DNA of 64,000 nucleotides from assembly GCA_033344775.1 (NCBI GenBank), contig JAWPMT010000002.1:1024685-1088684 (forward strand). Direction: 5' to 3'. Position 1 is the first letter of the stretch, and every line of letters begins with the position of its first letter. Made by a program: the position numbers and the translations under genes. The DNA is from Cytophagales bacterium. Its GTDB lineage: Bacteria; Bacteroidota; Bacteroidia; Cytophagales; Cyclobacteriaceae. The notes under the pieces are model-generated. The model did no database searches. It was not told the DNA's origin and worked only from the letters and a program-made list of their open reading frames with translations. Positions 53,726 to 63,657 of this stretch are shown piece after piece.

Positions 53726-55303
53726 ATGAACAGAAGATCCTTCATTGAATTTTTAGGTAAGGGAATGGTGGCCGCACCGGTTTTGACCAGTTTGTTGTCC
53801 TCATGTACATCAGGTGGAGAATACTTAACAGAAGCTATCACCGGAATTTCGTCGAGTGCCAGGGATGAGGTTGTATTGGCTGATGGTTTACAATATGACC
53901 TGTTGGTAAAATGGGGTGACCCCATCACCGCAAGTATGAACTTTGGGTACAACAACGACTACATTGCTTTTCTCAAAGATTCGAAACGTTCTGGCTTATT
54001 GTGGGTAAATCATGAGTCTGTGAATCCAGTACTGGATCCGGAGTATGATACTGATAAGGCCCGATTAAGAAAAAAGATAAAACAAGAAATGGAAGATGTG
54101 GGCGGTTCCATCTTTCGTATTAAAAAAAGTGGAGGCTCCTGGAATATCATTCAGGACGATGAAGCTAATTTCAAACTGACAGGTAGTAGTGAAATCCCTT
54201 TTGAGTGGCATGATCGGGTAGCAGGGGCTGAAAAAGCAATGGGAACACTGGCTAATTGTTCAGGAGGAGTGACCCCCTGGGGTACGATTTTAACTTGTGA
54301 AGAGAACTACGATACCTTCTACGGCGATTATAATGACCTTCTGGGAACTTACGAGGCAAGCCCTTTGCAATGGGAGTTGTTTTTTCCCAGAAACAAAACC
54401 GAACACTATGGTTGGGTCGTAGAATATGATCCTTCCTCGAAAACAGCGAAGAAACACATTGGTTTGGGGCGTTTTGCTCATGAATGTGCAACGGTAAAAG
54501 AATTACCGGATGGTCGGGTAGTGATCTATTCTGGTGATGACATGAATGGCGGATGCTTGTATAAATATGTCTCAGATGAGGCGGGTAAGATCTATCCCGG
54601 AAAGCTGTATGTGGGTGATTTTAGTGCAGGTCAGTGGCAAGCCATTAATTACGAACGACCTGAATTAAAGACCCGCTTTGAAAGTGAGACACAGATGCTG
54701 ATCAAGACCAGGCTTGCGGCTAAGTATGTTGACGGAACGCCTCTGGATAGACCCGAAGACATAGAGATCGATCCGATTGATGGAAGTGTGATCATCGCCC
54801 TGACCAACAACAAACCCGAGGAGAACTATTTTGGTTCATTGATGCGATTGAAGGAAACCGACGGCTATGATGGATTGACGTTTAGTTATGAAACTTACCT
54901 GACAGGCGGCGAAGAAACTGGTTTTGCCTGTCCGGATAACCTGGCATTCGATCCGGCGGGTAATTTGTGGTTTACGTCAGATATTTCAGGTAGTGAATTG
55001 AATCTGCCACCTTACGACAGTTTTGGGAACAATGGGTTGTTTGTGGTACCTCGGAGTGGTGTCAATGCCGGGCAAGTGATCCAGATGGCCAGTGCACCGA
55101 ATGATGCGGAGTTTACCGGACCGTGTTTTGGTCCCGATGGAGAATTGTTTTTAAGTGTACAACATCCCGGGGAGACCAGTAAAGGCATTCAGTACCTGAC
55201 ATCAAATTGGCCGGGAGGTACGGGAACCATTCCGAAGCCGGGTGTTATTGTCATTAGCGGAGATCGTCTGGAGGACTTTCAGGTAGCTCCTGATCAGGTC
55301 TAA
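53726..55303 (+). CDS. PhoX-family alkaline phosphatase
   Basis: The 525-residue protein has a Tat-like/lipoprotein N-terminus (NRRSFIEFLGKGMVAAPVLTS, then LLSSCTSGG, where the Cys may be lipidated). It matches the PhoX (DUF839) beta-propeller: NNDYIAFLKDSKRSGLLWVNHE, GVTPWGTILTCEENYDTFYGD, FAHECATVKELPDGRVVIYSGDD, and late LYVGDFSAGQWQ and DRPEDIEIDPIDGSVIIAL. The conserved Cys-Glu-Glu supplies iron ligands. It should release phosphate from organic esters outside the cell. A terminator lies ~140 bases downstream. Confidence 0.88.
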   Translation: MNRRSFIEFLGKGMVAAPVLTSLLSSCTSGGEYLTEAITGISSSARDEVVLADGLQYDLLVKWGDPITASMNFGYNNDYIAFLKDSKRSGLLWVNHESVNPVLDPEYDTDKARLRKKIKQEMEDVGGSIFRIKKSGGSWNIIQDDEANFKLTGSSEIPFEWHDRVAGAEKAMGTLANCSGGVTPWGTILTCEENYDTFYGDYNDLLGTYEASPLQWELFFPRNKTEHYGWVVEYDPSSKTAKKHIGLGRFAHECATVKELPDGRVVIYSGDDMNGGCLYKYVSDEAGKIYPGKLYVGDFSAGQWQAINYERPELKTRFESETQMLIKTRLAAKYVDGTPLDRPEDIEIDPIDGSVIIALTNNKPEENYFGSLMRLKETDGYDGLTFSYETYLTGGEETGFACPDNLAFDPAGNLWFTSDISGSELNLPPYDSFGNNGLFVVPRSGVNAGQVIQMASAPNDAEFTGPCFGPDGELFLSVQHPGETSKGIQYLTSNWPGGTGTIPKPGVIVISGDRLEDFQVAPDQV

Positions 55304-55440
55304 CATCTTTAGAAGAGATAATGACCGCTGGTCCGGTGTATACTCTTTGTCACCCTCATTGCTATTGCGAATATTCTTTAGTAGCTTATGTTTGCAGTCT
55401 ACACGTATCACGTGTTGGTTGATTATTTGTCTAAGCTAGT

Positions 55441-55471
55441 AAAACCCCGTCTCTTAAAGAGGCGGGGTTTT
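55441..55471 (+). terminator. Intrinsic terminator downstream of phoX-like gene
   Basis: AAAACCCCGTCTCT/AGAGGCGGGGTTTT around TAA (one T-G pair), followed by a T-rich stretch. Lies 138 bases after the stop; the space between holds no gene. Confidence 0.75.
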
Positions 55472-55570
55472 ATTTTGTACAATCCTCAGAAAATCGACTT
55501 CCAATTTTTTCCAGATCCCTCCGAACCATTAATATTGGCGAGCTGTTTTCTATCAAATCAATAACCGCAC

Positions 55571-56101
55571 ATGCAAGCAGTAGCTACATTTGGCAATGGA
55601 TGCTTCTGGTGTACAGAAGCCGTTTTTCAAAAACTTAAAGGAGTGTCGAAGGTGAAGTCCGGGTATTCCGGAGGGAAAATCGACAACCCCACCTATAGGG
55701 AAGTATGCTCCGGAACCTCGGGGCACGCTGAAGTTTTGCAGATCACTTATGATGACGAACAAATTACTTTTGATGAGTTATTAGAAGTTTTTTGGAATAC
55801 GCACGATCCTACCACGCTTAATCGACAGGGAAATGATGTGGGTACGCAATACCGATCCGTGGTTTTTTATCACGATGATGAACAGCGTAAGCAAACAGAG
55901 GCTTACAAGGTACAACTGGATCAATCAGGCACCTGGAAAGATCCTATTGTGACGGAGATCGCGCCATTCGAACGATTCTACGAGGCAGAAAACTATCACG
56001 ATGATTATTTCAATCAAAATGGATCGCAGCCGTATTGTCAGTTTGTGGTGCGTCCGAAAGTAGACAAATTCGTCAAGCAATTCGCTGATAAGTTGAAGTA
56101 A
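55571..56101 (+). CDS. msrA: Peptide methionine sulfoxide reductase MsrA
   Basis: The 176-residue enzyme carries the catalytic motif GNGCFWCTE near residue 10, then GVSKVKSGYSGG, NPTYREVCSGTSGHAEV, DPTTLNRQGNDVGTQYRSV and the C-terminal YHDDYFNQNG, all typical MsrA. It reduces S-methionine sulfoxide in proteins using thioredoxin. No MsrB domain is fused. Confidence 0.95.
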   Translation: MQAVATFGNGCFWCTEAVFQKLKGVSKVKSGYSGGKIDNPTYREVCSGTSGHAEVLQITYDDEQITFDELLEVFWNTHDPTTLNRQGNDVGTQYRSVVFYHDDEQRKQTEAYKVQLDQSGTWKDPIVTEIAPFERFYEAENYHDDYFNQNGSQPYCQFVVRPKVDKFVKQFADKLK

Positions 56102-56104
56102 TAC

Positions 56105-56536
56105 TTAGATATCAAGGAGATCCGTAAGTCCTGAGAGGATACTTCCGACGCCATCAGAGACGGAGCCAAGTACTTCGGTAAAAGAAATCCAGGAGGCGTC
56201 CATGTCGATATCGGGCATACTGATCAAATCATCCCATATACTCGATTCCGAACCTCCCAGCATTTCCTGGCGCATTTCGATGTAATCACAAGAATCTCCT
56301 TTGGATAGGTGATATTCATCAAAGTCTTCGTGAGAGCTAAAAATGCTCATGGCCCAACAGACAAAATCGGGATCAAGTTCTACGGTAGTATCTTTACTTT
56401 TCTTGCGATGAATCTGGCGTACTTCTTCGGGGTTGTAAAAGTCCTTTTTGCCATAAGTAGCCACTAATTCGTGACCAATTTCATTGATGTATTGAGCTTT
56501 ATTGGCAGGAGCAGGAGGACAACTTGGAATTTTCAT
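56105..56536 (-). CDS. Protein of unknown function
   Basis: From ATG 56536 (MKIPSCPPAPANKAQYIN) it has 143 residues; the longer frame from 56614 adds 26 residues. It is soluble, acidic and mostly helical, with YINEIGHELVATYGKKD near the N-terminus and CDYIEMRQEMLGGSESS, then a Ser/Gly/Leu-rich end (GSVSDGVGSILSGLTDLL). No family recognised. Convergent with msrA (3 bases). Confidence 0.6.
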   Translation of the reverse strand: MKIPSCPPAPANKAQYINEIGHELVATYGKKDFYNPEEVRQIHRKKSKDTTVELDPDFVCWAMSIFSSHEDFDEYHLSKGDSCDYIEMRQEMLGGSESSIWDDLISMPDIDMDASWISFTEVLGSVSDGVGSILSGLTDLLDI

Positions 56537-56620
56537 TGCTTGATTGTAATTCCCTTCCAAATACGGATTCTTTCCCACATTGTTAAGAGAGTTTGAATAG
56601 ATATGTATAACCAAGTATAT

Positions 56621-56654
56621 AAAAAAAAGAAAGCCACCCTGGTTGCAGGGAGGC
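56621..56654 (-). terminator. Intrinsic terminator of pckA
   Basis: On the minus strand GCCTCCCTG/CAGGGTGGC (one T-T mismatch, loop CAAC) is followed by TTTCTTTTTTTT. Lies 28 bases after the pckA stop at 56682. Confidence 0.8.
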
Positions 56655-56681
56655 CTTACATCCTCTTAATGAACTAGCTAA

Positions 56682-58301
56682 TTATACCAATTCCCGTTCG
56701 GAGATTTTCGGTCCTCCTTCGAGAATACTTTGGTTTGCTTCAGTTTCAAACTGTCGGAAATTCTTGATGAATTTTTCAGCCAGATCATGCGCTTTGTTGT
56801 CATAAGCCAAAGGATCACTCCAGGTGTTTTTCGGATTGAGTACTTCTGAAGGAACGCCAGGGCAAGTGGTGGGCATGACCAGTCCGAAGATCGGATCTTC
56901 CTCGAAAACTACTGTATCCAATTCACTATTCAAGGCAGCTGTGATCATGGCCCTTGTGTACTTCAGTTTCATGCGTTTCCCGACACCAAATGGTCCGCCA
57001 GTCCAGCCCGTATTGACCAGCCAAATATTCGCACCGAAATGATCAATTCGATCACCCAGTAATTCTGCGTATTTAGTCGGATGAAGTGGCATGAAAGGAG
57101 CTCCGAAGCAAGCGGAGAACACGCTAACCGGGTCGATAATTCCAGTTTCAGTTCCGGCTACTTTGGCCGTATACCCGGAAATGAAGTGATACATCCCCTG
57201 ATTCACCGTCAACTTGCTGATAGGAGGCAATACGCCATGGGCATCGCAAGTCAGGAAGAAGATGTTTTTAGGATGACCACCCACAGAGGGTTCTACGGCA
57301 TTCGGAATATGATCAATAGGGTAAGAAACACGGGTATTTTCGGTCACAGACCTGTTGGTGTAATCTACGTCGCAAGTTCCCGGAATAAACCGAGTATTTT
57401 CCAGGATGGCTCCGAACCGAATAGCACGATAGATTTCAGGCTCTTTCTCTTCTTCCAAATCAATTGCCTTGGCGTAACAACCGCCTTCGAAATTAAAGAT
57501 ACCTTCTTCGGTCCATCCGTGTTCGTCATCACCAATCAGTAGACGGTTTGGGTCAGCAGATAGTGTAGTTTTACCTGTTCCAGACAAGCCGAAGAAGAGC
57601 GCAGTATCTCCGGTTTCTCCTTTGTTTGCACTGCAGTGCATAGATAAGATGTTCTCCGTTTCGGGAAGTAAGAAATTCAGCACACTAAAAATGCCTTTTT
57701 TGGTTTCACCTGTATAGCCCGTTCCTCCGACGATGATCAGTCTTCGGGTAAAATTGATGATCGCGAAATTCTCCTGACGAGTGCCGTCGATTTCAGGGCT
57801 GGCTTTGAAGTCTGGAATGGCCAGTACCGTAAAGTCCGGGTGAAAGTCCACTAGTTCCTCGTTAGAAGGACGGATGAACATATTGTAGCAAAACAAGTTG
57901 TGAGATGCTTCCGTATCAATAACCCTTACCCGCATTCGATGCTCAGGGTCTGCACCAGCGTAGGCATCACGGACATACAGTTTTTTCATATTCGCCTCTG
58001 CGATCATTTTATTGAACAGGGAATCGAACTTATCTGAATCGAATGGTTTGTTGATATCACCCCACCAAACCCGATCTTCCGTGAATTCGTCTTTGACGAT
58101 GAATCGATCTTTCGGGGACCTTCCGGTAAATTTTCCAGTATCTACCATCAACGCCCCATTGTTGGCCAATACTCCTTCGCCGTTTTTTACGGCCTCTGAA
58201 ATCAACTCAGCAGGCTGGAGGTTCCACATGACTCCTTTGGCATTAGATAATCCTAATTCGTCGAGCCCTTCAAATATGGATTTCAGGTTTGTATTTTTCA
58301 T
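56682..58301 (-). CDS. pckA: ATP-dependent phosphoenolpyruvate carboxykinase
   Basis: The 539-residue protein is a clear PckA: substrate-loop TGRSPKDRFIVKDE, kinase-1a GLSGTGKTTLSADP, metal-binding FLTCDAHGVLPPIS, and NTGWTGGPFGVGKRMKLKYTR. It converts oxaloacetate and ATP to phosphoenolpyruvate in gluconeogenesis (cytosol). Length matches the ATP-dependent family. It is monocistronic, with its own terminator and a 198-base gap upstream. Confidence 0.96.
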   Translation of the reverse strand: MKNTNLKSIFEGLDELGLSNAKGVMWNLQPAELISEAVKNGEGVLANNGALMVDTGKFTGRSPKDRFIVKDEFTEDRVWWGDINKPFDSDKFDSLFNKMIAEANMKKLYVRDAYAGADPEHRMRVRVIDTEASHNLFCYNMFIRPSNEELVDFHPDFTVLAIPDFKASPEIDGTRQENFAIINFTRRLIIVGGTGYTGETKKGIFSVLNFLLPETENILSMHCSANKGETGDTALFFGLSGTGKTTLSADPNRLLIGDDEHGWTEEGIFNFEGGCYAKAIDLEEEKEPEIYRAIRFGAILENTRFIPGTCDVDYTNRSVTENTRVSYPIDHIPNAVEPSVGGHPKNIFFLTCDAHGVLPPISKLTVNQGMYHFISGYTAKVAGTETGIIDPVSVFSACFGAPFMPLHPTKYAELLGDRIDHFGANIWLVNTGWTGGPFGVGKRMKLKYTRAMITAALNSELDTVVFEEDPIFGLVMPTTCPGVPSEVLNPKNTWSDPLAYDNKAHDLAEKFIKNFRQFETEANQSILEGGPKISERELV

Positions 58302-58499
58302 GGTTCCTGGTTTTTTGTTGAACGCCTTTATTTAAGTGGTCTGTGATTGTTGACCGAAACAAAGGTGTTTAATCAGTTTTCCGGGAAACATGAGAAATGC
58401 ACGTATCTATCTATGATGTTAATCAGCGATATCGTTTGCTTAAGAAAGAATTTTAATCGTGTACCTGAAAGCAGATTAGAATCAAGGAGGGAACCAATG

Positions 58500-59006
58500 T
58501 TAGTCGGCTGATCTGACCTCATATCCTTCACTGATCCATTGCTGCCCATAGATCGATTCATAGGCTATCGTGTACTCGAATTTGTTGGAATGGGCAATTT
58601 TATAGAACAATCGCTCGGCCCATAGATCATCTGTTACATTGATCAGTTTGATTGATTCACCGGGAGCAATCACACGATTGTCTACGGTACCATAGACATG
58701 CGGCAGCGAGCGTGTTCCGGTAGCAAGTACTAGCAACGAATCGATTGAAGGTGCAATGGTTCCGTTTAGTTTCATTTCCGTGTCTTTGATCAGTGCAGGT
58801 CCAACGCCATTATTTCTTACTTCCAGATAAAAACTTTCATCCTGGACGTAGTGGAGTCCCCATTCAACATGTGGCCACACCGCAGCATGTTGTTCTTCCC
58901 GCATGATGGATGCCTGATAAATGTAGATGCTTGCGGTAATGATGTTGATGACCAACGCGAGGATGGCGATGATCAATGCGGAATTTACTTTTTTCTTTTT
59001 AGCCAT
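58500..59006 (-). CDS. Single-pass membrane protein of unknown function
   Basis: The 168 residues have a Lys-rich start (MAKKKKVNSAL) and one N-terminal TM helix (IIAILALVINIITASIYIYQ), then a beta-rich domain (AAVWPHVEWGLHYVQDESFYLEVRNNGVGPALIKDTEMKL split over strands, GTRSLPHVYGTV, GESIKLINVT, YTIAYESIYGQQWISEGYEV), as seen in Bacteroidota proteins of unknown role with a C-terminal extracytoplasmic sheet. Not assigned. Confidence 0.6.
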   Translation of the reverse strand: MAKKKKVNSALIIAILALVINIITASIYIYQASIMREEQHAAVWPHVEWGLHYVQDESFYLEVRNNGVGPALIKDTEMKLNGTIAPSIDSLLVLATGTRSLPHVYGTVDNRVIAPGESIKLINVTDDLWAERLFYKIAHSNKFEYTIAYESIYGQQWISEGYEVRSAD

Positions 59007-59103
59007 AATTGGTTTGCCCTCATTGCGAGGAAAGTTAATTCAAATTCTGAATTATAATTAGCTGAGTTGGCAATCACGTAACCTTTAGTACACCTCTCCG
59101 TAC

Positions 59104-59125
59104 TTATACAAAAGTTTATTAAATC
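59104..59125 (+). promoter_or_regulatory. Candidate PadR operator, module 3
   Basis: TTATACAAAAGTTTATTAAATC abuts the padR-like ATG at 59127 and resembles TATACAAAATGTGAATAAATAA in front of module 2. Pattern match only. Confidence 0.35.
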
Positions 59126-59126
59126 A

Positions 59127-59444
59127 ATGTATAAAATTGGTGCACTCGAAGAACTGGTCATCTTATTGGTGGCGGCTTTGCAAGAAGATGCATATGCGGT
59201 ATCGATCAGAAGAGAATATGTCCAGAGAACCAGTAAGGACATTTCCATTCCTGCGATTCATACCGTACTCAAAAGGCTGGAAGATAAAGGGCTGTTACGT
59301 TCTCAGGATTCAGCACCAACCAAGGAGCGTGGGGGACGAAAGAAAAGGATTTATACGCTTACAAATTCCGGGTATCAACTGATTACGGAATTGCGAAATC
59401 AACGCGAGGAACTCTGGACACTTATTCCAAAAATGTCTTTCTGA
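59127..59444 (+). CDS. PadR-family transcriptional regulator, module 3
   Basis: The 105-residue protein is the third copy of this regulator type: IGALEELVILLVAAL, HTH around AIHTVLKRLEDKGLLRS and wing SAPTKERGGRKKRIYTL. The stop overlaps the permease ATG (TGATG). It should autoregulate with the permease. Confidence 0.88.
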   Translation: MYKIGALEELVILLVAALQEDAYAVSIRREYVQRTSKDISIPAIHTVLKRLEDKGLLRSQDSAPTKERGGRKKRIYTLTNSGYQLITELRNQREELWTLIPKMSF

Positions 59445-62074
59445 TGGCGAACCGCGGATTACCTAATTGGCCATTTAAGCTACTCAGGTGGTATTGTAAG
59501 GCAGACCTCATTGATGAAGTCGAGGGGGATCTCCTTGAAGCCTATGAGGATAGGTGCCGGGAAACTCCCCAAAAGGCTCGCCGACATCTCTACAAAGAAA
59601 TTCTACAATCTCTGAATCGAAGAAATCTGGGAATCATGGAAAATTATCGCCAATCAAGCGTACTGAACAGTTGGGCATTGCTACTTCAATATGGCCGGGT
59701 GTTGTTCAGAAACATGGCTCGCTCGAGAACGTATTCCACCATATCAATCATAAGTCTGGCCCTTGGGATCACCTGTTCCGCACTGATCTTTTTGTACCTC
59801 AACAAAGAAGTGACCTACAATGAAGTGTACGCCAATGCGGATAAAGTCTATCGGATCAATCATTTAAGTCAAAAGTCCGGAAGGTCTTATGGATTTGCGC
59901 CCCTGGGCATGGTTCCGCATCTCTTGGAAAACCTGGGATCAGTAGAGAATGGAGTCCGCATATTTAAATACAGAAGAGCTATTCCGATCACTGCTGTCAA
60001 TACACAGAATTCATTCAATGAACCGCGCTTTGGTTGGGCGGACCCATCATTCTTTGACATGTTTGACAGACCGTTCATTCATGGAGATGCCAGCACCGCA
60101 TTGGACCGGCCCAATGTAGTGGTCATCAGCGAGCGGATCTCTCAGAAGTATTTCGGTGATCAAAACCCAATAGGAGAGACCTTGATCTTTAGCTGGGAAG
60201 AAGAAACGGCCTTAGAAGTCGTAGGTGTTTTTCAGGATTTTCCCTCCAATACAAGCTTCCAACTGGATCTGATTTCGAACATTGAGACATGTGAACAAAC
60301 CATGTGGCGAGGCAGAAGGTGGCGAGATTGGAACAACATGTTCGTCAGTGCATATGTTCAGGTGAAACCAGGTACTACAGCATTGGTATTAGAAGAAGCT
60401 CAGAAAGCCACTTCGGCCAATTTCACTCCCGATGACCCTACGGCCTGGAAAACCTCATTACAGCCATTGACCAGCATTCATCTGAGCGAACCCCAGGATA
60501 TCGGTGAGTGGAGCAGCAGCAACGACCAACAAAGTCTGACTATGTTTGCGGTAATTGGCTTGATCATCCTATGCCTGGGCGCTTTCAATTTTACCAATAT
60601 GATCACCGCTCAGGCAGGGCAGCGTTCCAAGGAAGTTGGTGTTAGAAAAGTGCTTGGAAGTAGGAAGAAGCAAATTGCTCAGCAGACTTTATTTGAAACC
60701 ATCTGTTTTGTATGCTTTGCGGGTATGGTTTCCCTTGGAATTACCTATCTGTTGCTTCCATTGTTGGCTGAGCTTACCTCACATCAATATGCGATCGCTG
60801 ATCTATTGAACCTCAAGTTCGTATCACTCTTTGTTGGAATCTTATTACTTGTTGCAATTATCGCGGGCGCTTACCCTGCGCTCTACATTTCCGGTATTCA
60901 ATCGCTGCATCTCATGCGACAAGGACGTGGTGGGGCTGGCGGTAAAACTGTAAGAGAGACCATTGTTACCGCGCAATTCACTATTACCACGATTTTGATA
61001 ATTTGTACGATGATGGTTTTCCTGCAACTACAGTACTTACAGAACAAGGAACTGGGCTTTGATCATTCGGTCATCGTGAATATGCCTATCCACAATGATG
61101 AGGCAGTAATCCCAAAAATCAATGCTTTTCGTAATGAGGTGACGACTCATCCGGGTATTGAACAAGTATCGGCAGCCTCTCATGAGATGTTTTCTGATTA
61201 CACCTATATCTCCATTTTCGAGATAAATGGCATAGACGAGGAATTCAAATGGGAGAGATACACAGTAGAGCAATCTTATCTCAAAACCTTTGATCTGAAT
61301 GTCCTGACAGGAAGAGGGTTTGATCATAGCATATCCACAGATTCCAATGCTTTTGTGCTCAATGAAAGTGCGGTAAAGGCTATCGGGTTAAGACCGGAAG
61401 CGGCCATTGGTAAAACGATCACTGATACAGGATTAGATATCACGGGTAAAATCATTGGAGTAGTAGAAGACTTTCATTACCGATCCTTGCATCATGAGAT
61501 TCAGCCATTTGTGATGTATGTGAATTGGGATCGCCTGGACTATATTTCCGTCCGATTAAAGTCCAACAACTTCCAGCAAAATATTGCACAATTGGAATCC
61601 GGATGGTATCAGACTTTTGGGGAGTCCGTTCCTTTCTTTTATAACTTTCTCGACCAACAAGCACTGGATCTTTATGAAAGAGAGAAGAATAATACGCAAT
61701 TATTCACCATTTTTAGTTTCGTGTCAATACTCCTCGGCGCACTTGGTTTATTTGGTTCTGCCTTATTCACCACTGAGCGAAGGTTCAAGGAAATTGGTTT
61801 GAGAAAAGTGCTGGGTGCAGGAACGCTGCGATTGATGTATATGATCAACCATCAGTTTATCAAGCTGATCATATTGTCCTTCATTATGGCGGTTCCTGTA
61901 GCGTCCTGGTTGATGAGTCAGTGGCTTGCAGCATTCGCATATCGCATCGATCAACCGATTTGGGTCTTTGTGATTACCGGATTGTTGATCTTTCTTATTG
62001 CAGTATTCACCGTCAGTTATCTGAGCTGGAAAGCAGCCTCCTCAAATCCCGTAAAGGCGATCAAGGTGGAGTAG
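59444..62074 (+). CDS. FtsX-type ABC permease with permease prefix domain, module 3
   Basis: It has 876 residues, the same as modules 1 and 2. The prefix (YCKADLIDEVEGDLLEAYED), TM1, MacB-like domain, FtsX block (RSKEVGVRKVLGSRKKQIAQQ), second periplasmic domain and final block (RFKEIGLRKVLGAGTLRLM, AAFAYRIDQPIW, NPVKAIKVE) are all present and uninterrupted. No ATPase gene nearby. Confidence 0.9.
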   Translation: MANRGLPNWPFKLLRWYCKADLIDEVEGDLLEAYEDRCRETPQKARRHLYKEILQSLNRRNLGIMENYRQSSVLNSWALLLQYGRVLFRNMARSRTYSTISIISLALGITCSALIFLYLNKEVTYNEVYANADKVYRINHLSQKSGRSYGFAPLGMVPHLLENLGSVENGVRIFKYRRAIPITAVNTQNSFNEPRFGWADPSFFDMFDRPFIHGDASTALDRPNVVVISERISQKYFGDQNPIGETLIFSWEEETALEVVGVFQDFPSNTSFQLDLISNIETCEQTMWRGRRWRDWNNMFVSAYVQVKPGTTALVLEEAQKATSANFTPDDPTAWKTSLQPLTSIHLSEPQDIGEWSSSNDQQSLTMFAVIGLIILCLGAFNFTNMITAQAGQRSKEVGVRKVLGSRKKQIAQQTLFETICFVCFAGMVSLGITYLLLPLLAELTSHQYAIADLLNLKFVSLFVGILLLVAIIAGAYPALYISGIQSLHLMRQGRGGAGGKTVRETIVTAQFTITTILIICTMMVFLQLQYLQNKELGFDHSVIVNMPIHNDEAVIPKINAFRNEVTTHPGIEQVSAASHEMFSDYTYISIFEINGIDEEFKWERYTVEQSYLKTFDLNVLTGRGFDHSISTDSNAFVLNESAVKAIGLRPEAAIGKTITDTGLDITGKIIGVVEDFHYRSLHHEIQPFVMYVNWDRLDYISVRLKSNNFQQNIAQLESGWYQTFGESVPFFYNFLDQQALDLYEREKNNTQLFTIFSFVSILLGALGLFGSALFTTERRFKEIGLRKVLGAGTLRLMYMINHQFIKLIILSFIMAVPVASWLMSQWLAAFAYRIDQPIWVFVITGLLIFLIAVFTVSYLSWKAASSNPVKAIKVE

Positions 62075-62113
62075 GAGTGAATGATTAGGGTGAATTGAGG
62101 GTGACTATGATTT

Positions 62114-63553
62114 TCAATCCACCTGTAAATAATCCTCTTCTTCGTCAAGAGGAACTTCATAGGGATAGTCGAACATGTGGTGTTCTTGGATCAGGCGAGC
62201 TACCCGTGGAGGAACGTTCTTTTCCCAGCCTTTTTCATTGTTGCGGATCATTTCCAGGATGTTATCGGAGATGATATGTAAATGACTCGTTTTGGCATTA
62301 CCCAAATTGTTAATCTTGTCATTTGCCACCAGATATTTGAACAAGTGTTCAAGATGTGGTTCAGGCTCAAAGTCTTTGATCGTTTTCACCTGGTCATCTT
62401 TATCTAGCGTAGGGTAGACATATAACTGAACATTACTCCCGAATAGTCGACTGAATGATTCCAGAATACCACCTTCTAGATTATGGTAATAGGATTCGTC
62501 AAAGATCCGAACCAGATTGTTGAATCCCAGAATGATGGCCAGTTTTTGTTTTCGGGTAAACTGAGAAAGATAGGAGGCCAGTTTATAGTGCTCTTGATAA
62601 TTGGAGATCATTACATTCTGACCTAGAGAACACAGGCAATCTACACGATCCAGGAAATCAGCTTCATCGATATCCCCGCCCATGGACAAGTCATTCAAGG
62701 TGAGCTCGGTCAGCGTTAGGATGTTGTCTGTATTGACGTCTTTTTCCTTTTTGAAGCTGCGCATCCCACTGAACATCATGTCGACGTTCACCATGGTCAC
62801 GGGTCTGAACCTGCCACGAAGCACCAATACATTTTTTTTGTACAGTGTTTGAGAGGCTTGCATTACGTTTCTTTTCGGACCGAACATGGCGGCATGGGTC
62901 AAGCCATTCTTCACCAGTTTCAGGGTCATGACACGGTTGTCCACATGATGAAAATCGGGCCCGGAGATACGGAACATATCAATTTCAAACCGGTCATTGG
63001 ATAGGTTATCGGCAAGCGCCATCATGATCTCCTCAGCATCGGAGTAATGATAACATGCATGGATCAGGTTTACACCAATCATACCCAGCACCTGCTGTTG
63101 CCAAACGGCATCATTGTCTTTTAGATTGACATGAATAATACAATCATTATGCTCGGAATTTGCATGCAATTGGAACCGAAGACCCAGCCATCCGTGACCA
63201 TTATTGGTCTTCTTGTAGTTCAGGGTCTCTACCGTATTGGCGAAAGCAAAAAAGTGAGAGCGTTTAGATCTGCCCGTCAGTCTTCGAGCCAACAAGCCAT
63301 ACTCCTTATCGAGCATCTTCAGCAGCTTTTCTTCACAGACATAACGTTTGGTCTTGCCATAGATGGCATCACTAAATGTCATGTCATAAGCAGACATGGT
63401 TTTGGCGATAGAGCCTGAGGCACCACCCGCTTTGAAAAAATGTGCTGCAACATCCTGACCTCCACCGATTTCCGCGATGGTGCCGTAGATCTTATCATTC
63501 AGATTGAGTTGAAGCGCTTTTTCTTTGGTCGTCAGCTTCTTGAAGTCTTCCAT
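62114..63553 (-). CDS. Conserved protein of unknown function
   Basis: From ATG 63553 (MEDFKKLTTKEKALQLN) it has 479 residues; the longer frame from 63640 lacks support. The N-terminal region reads EIGGGQDVAAHFFKAGG and SIAKTMSAYDMTFSDAIYG, which I remember as conserved in Bacteroidota proteins with unreliable automatic names. The rest alternates strands and helices without a motif I can tie to a reaction. No signal peptide or TM helix, so cytosolic. The acidic C-terminus (LDEEEDYLQVD) is notable. Confidence 0.7.
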   Translation of the reverse strand: MEDFKKLTTKEKALQLNLNDKIYGTIAEIGGGQDVAAHFFKAGGASGSIAKTMSAYDMTFSDAIYGKTKRYVCEEKLLKMLDKEYGLLARRLTGRSKRSHFFAFANTVETLNYKKTNNGHGWLGLRFQLHANSEHNDCIIHVNLKDNDAVWQQQVLGMIGVNLIHACYHYSDAEEIMMALADNLSNDRFEIDMFRISGPDFHHVDNRVMTLKLVKNGLTHAAMFGPKRNVMQASQTLYKKNVLVLRGRFRPVTMVNVDMMFSGMRSFKKEKDVNTDNILTLTELTLNDLSMGGDIDEADFLDRVDCLCSLGQNVMISNYQEHYKLASYLSQFTRKQKLAIILGFNNLVRIFDESYYHNLEGGILESFSRLFGSNVQLYVYPTLDKDDQVKTIKDFEPEPHLEHLFKYLVANDKINNLGNAKTSHLHIISDNILEMIRNNEKGWEKNVPPRVARLIQEHHMFDYPYEVPLDEEEDYLQVD

Positions 63554-63657
63554 GGGAGCCTTGGCTTTGAAACATAAAATTAGAGAATAATTCGGGTAAA
63601 CCAGCTGCTGTATGACCTTATTGAATATCTTTTGGGTCACCTTTTAGATTAACTCAA

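Noticed and set aside
63131-63418. Plus-strand 95-codon frame
   Set aside because: Antisense to the conserved unknown protein, whose own frame is continuous and has a clear start.
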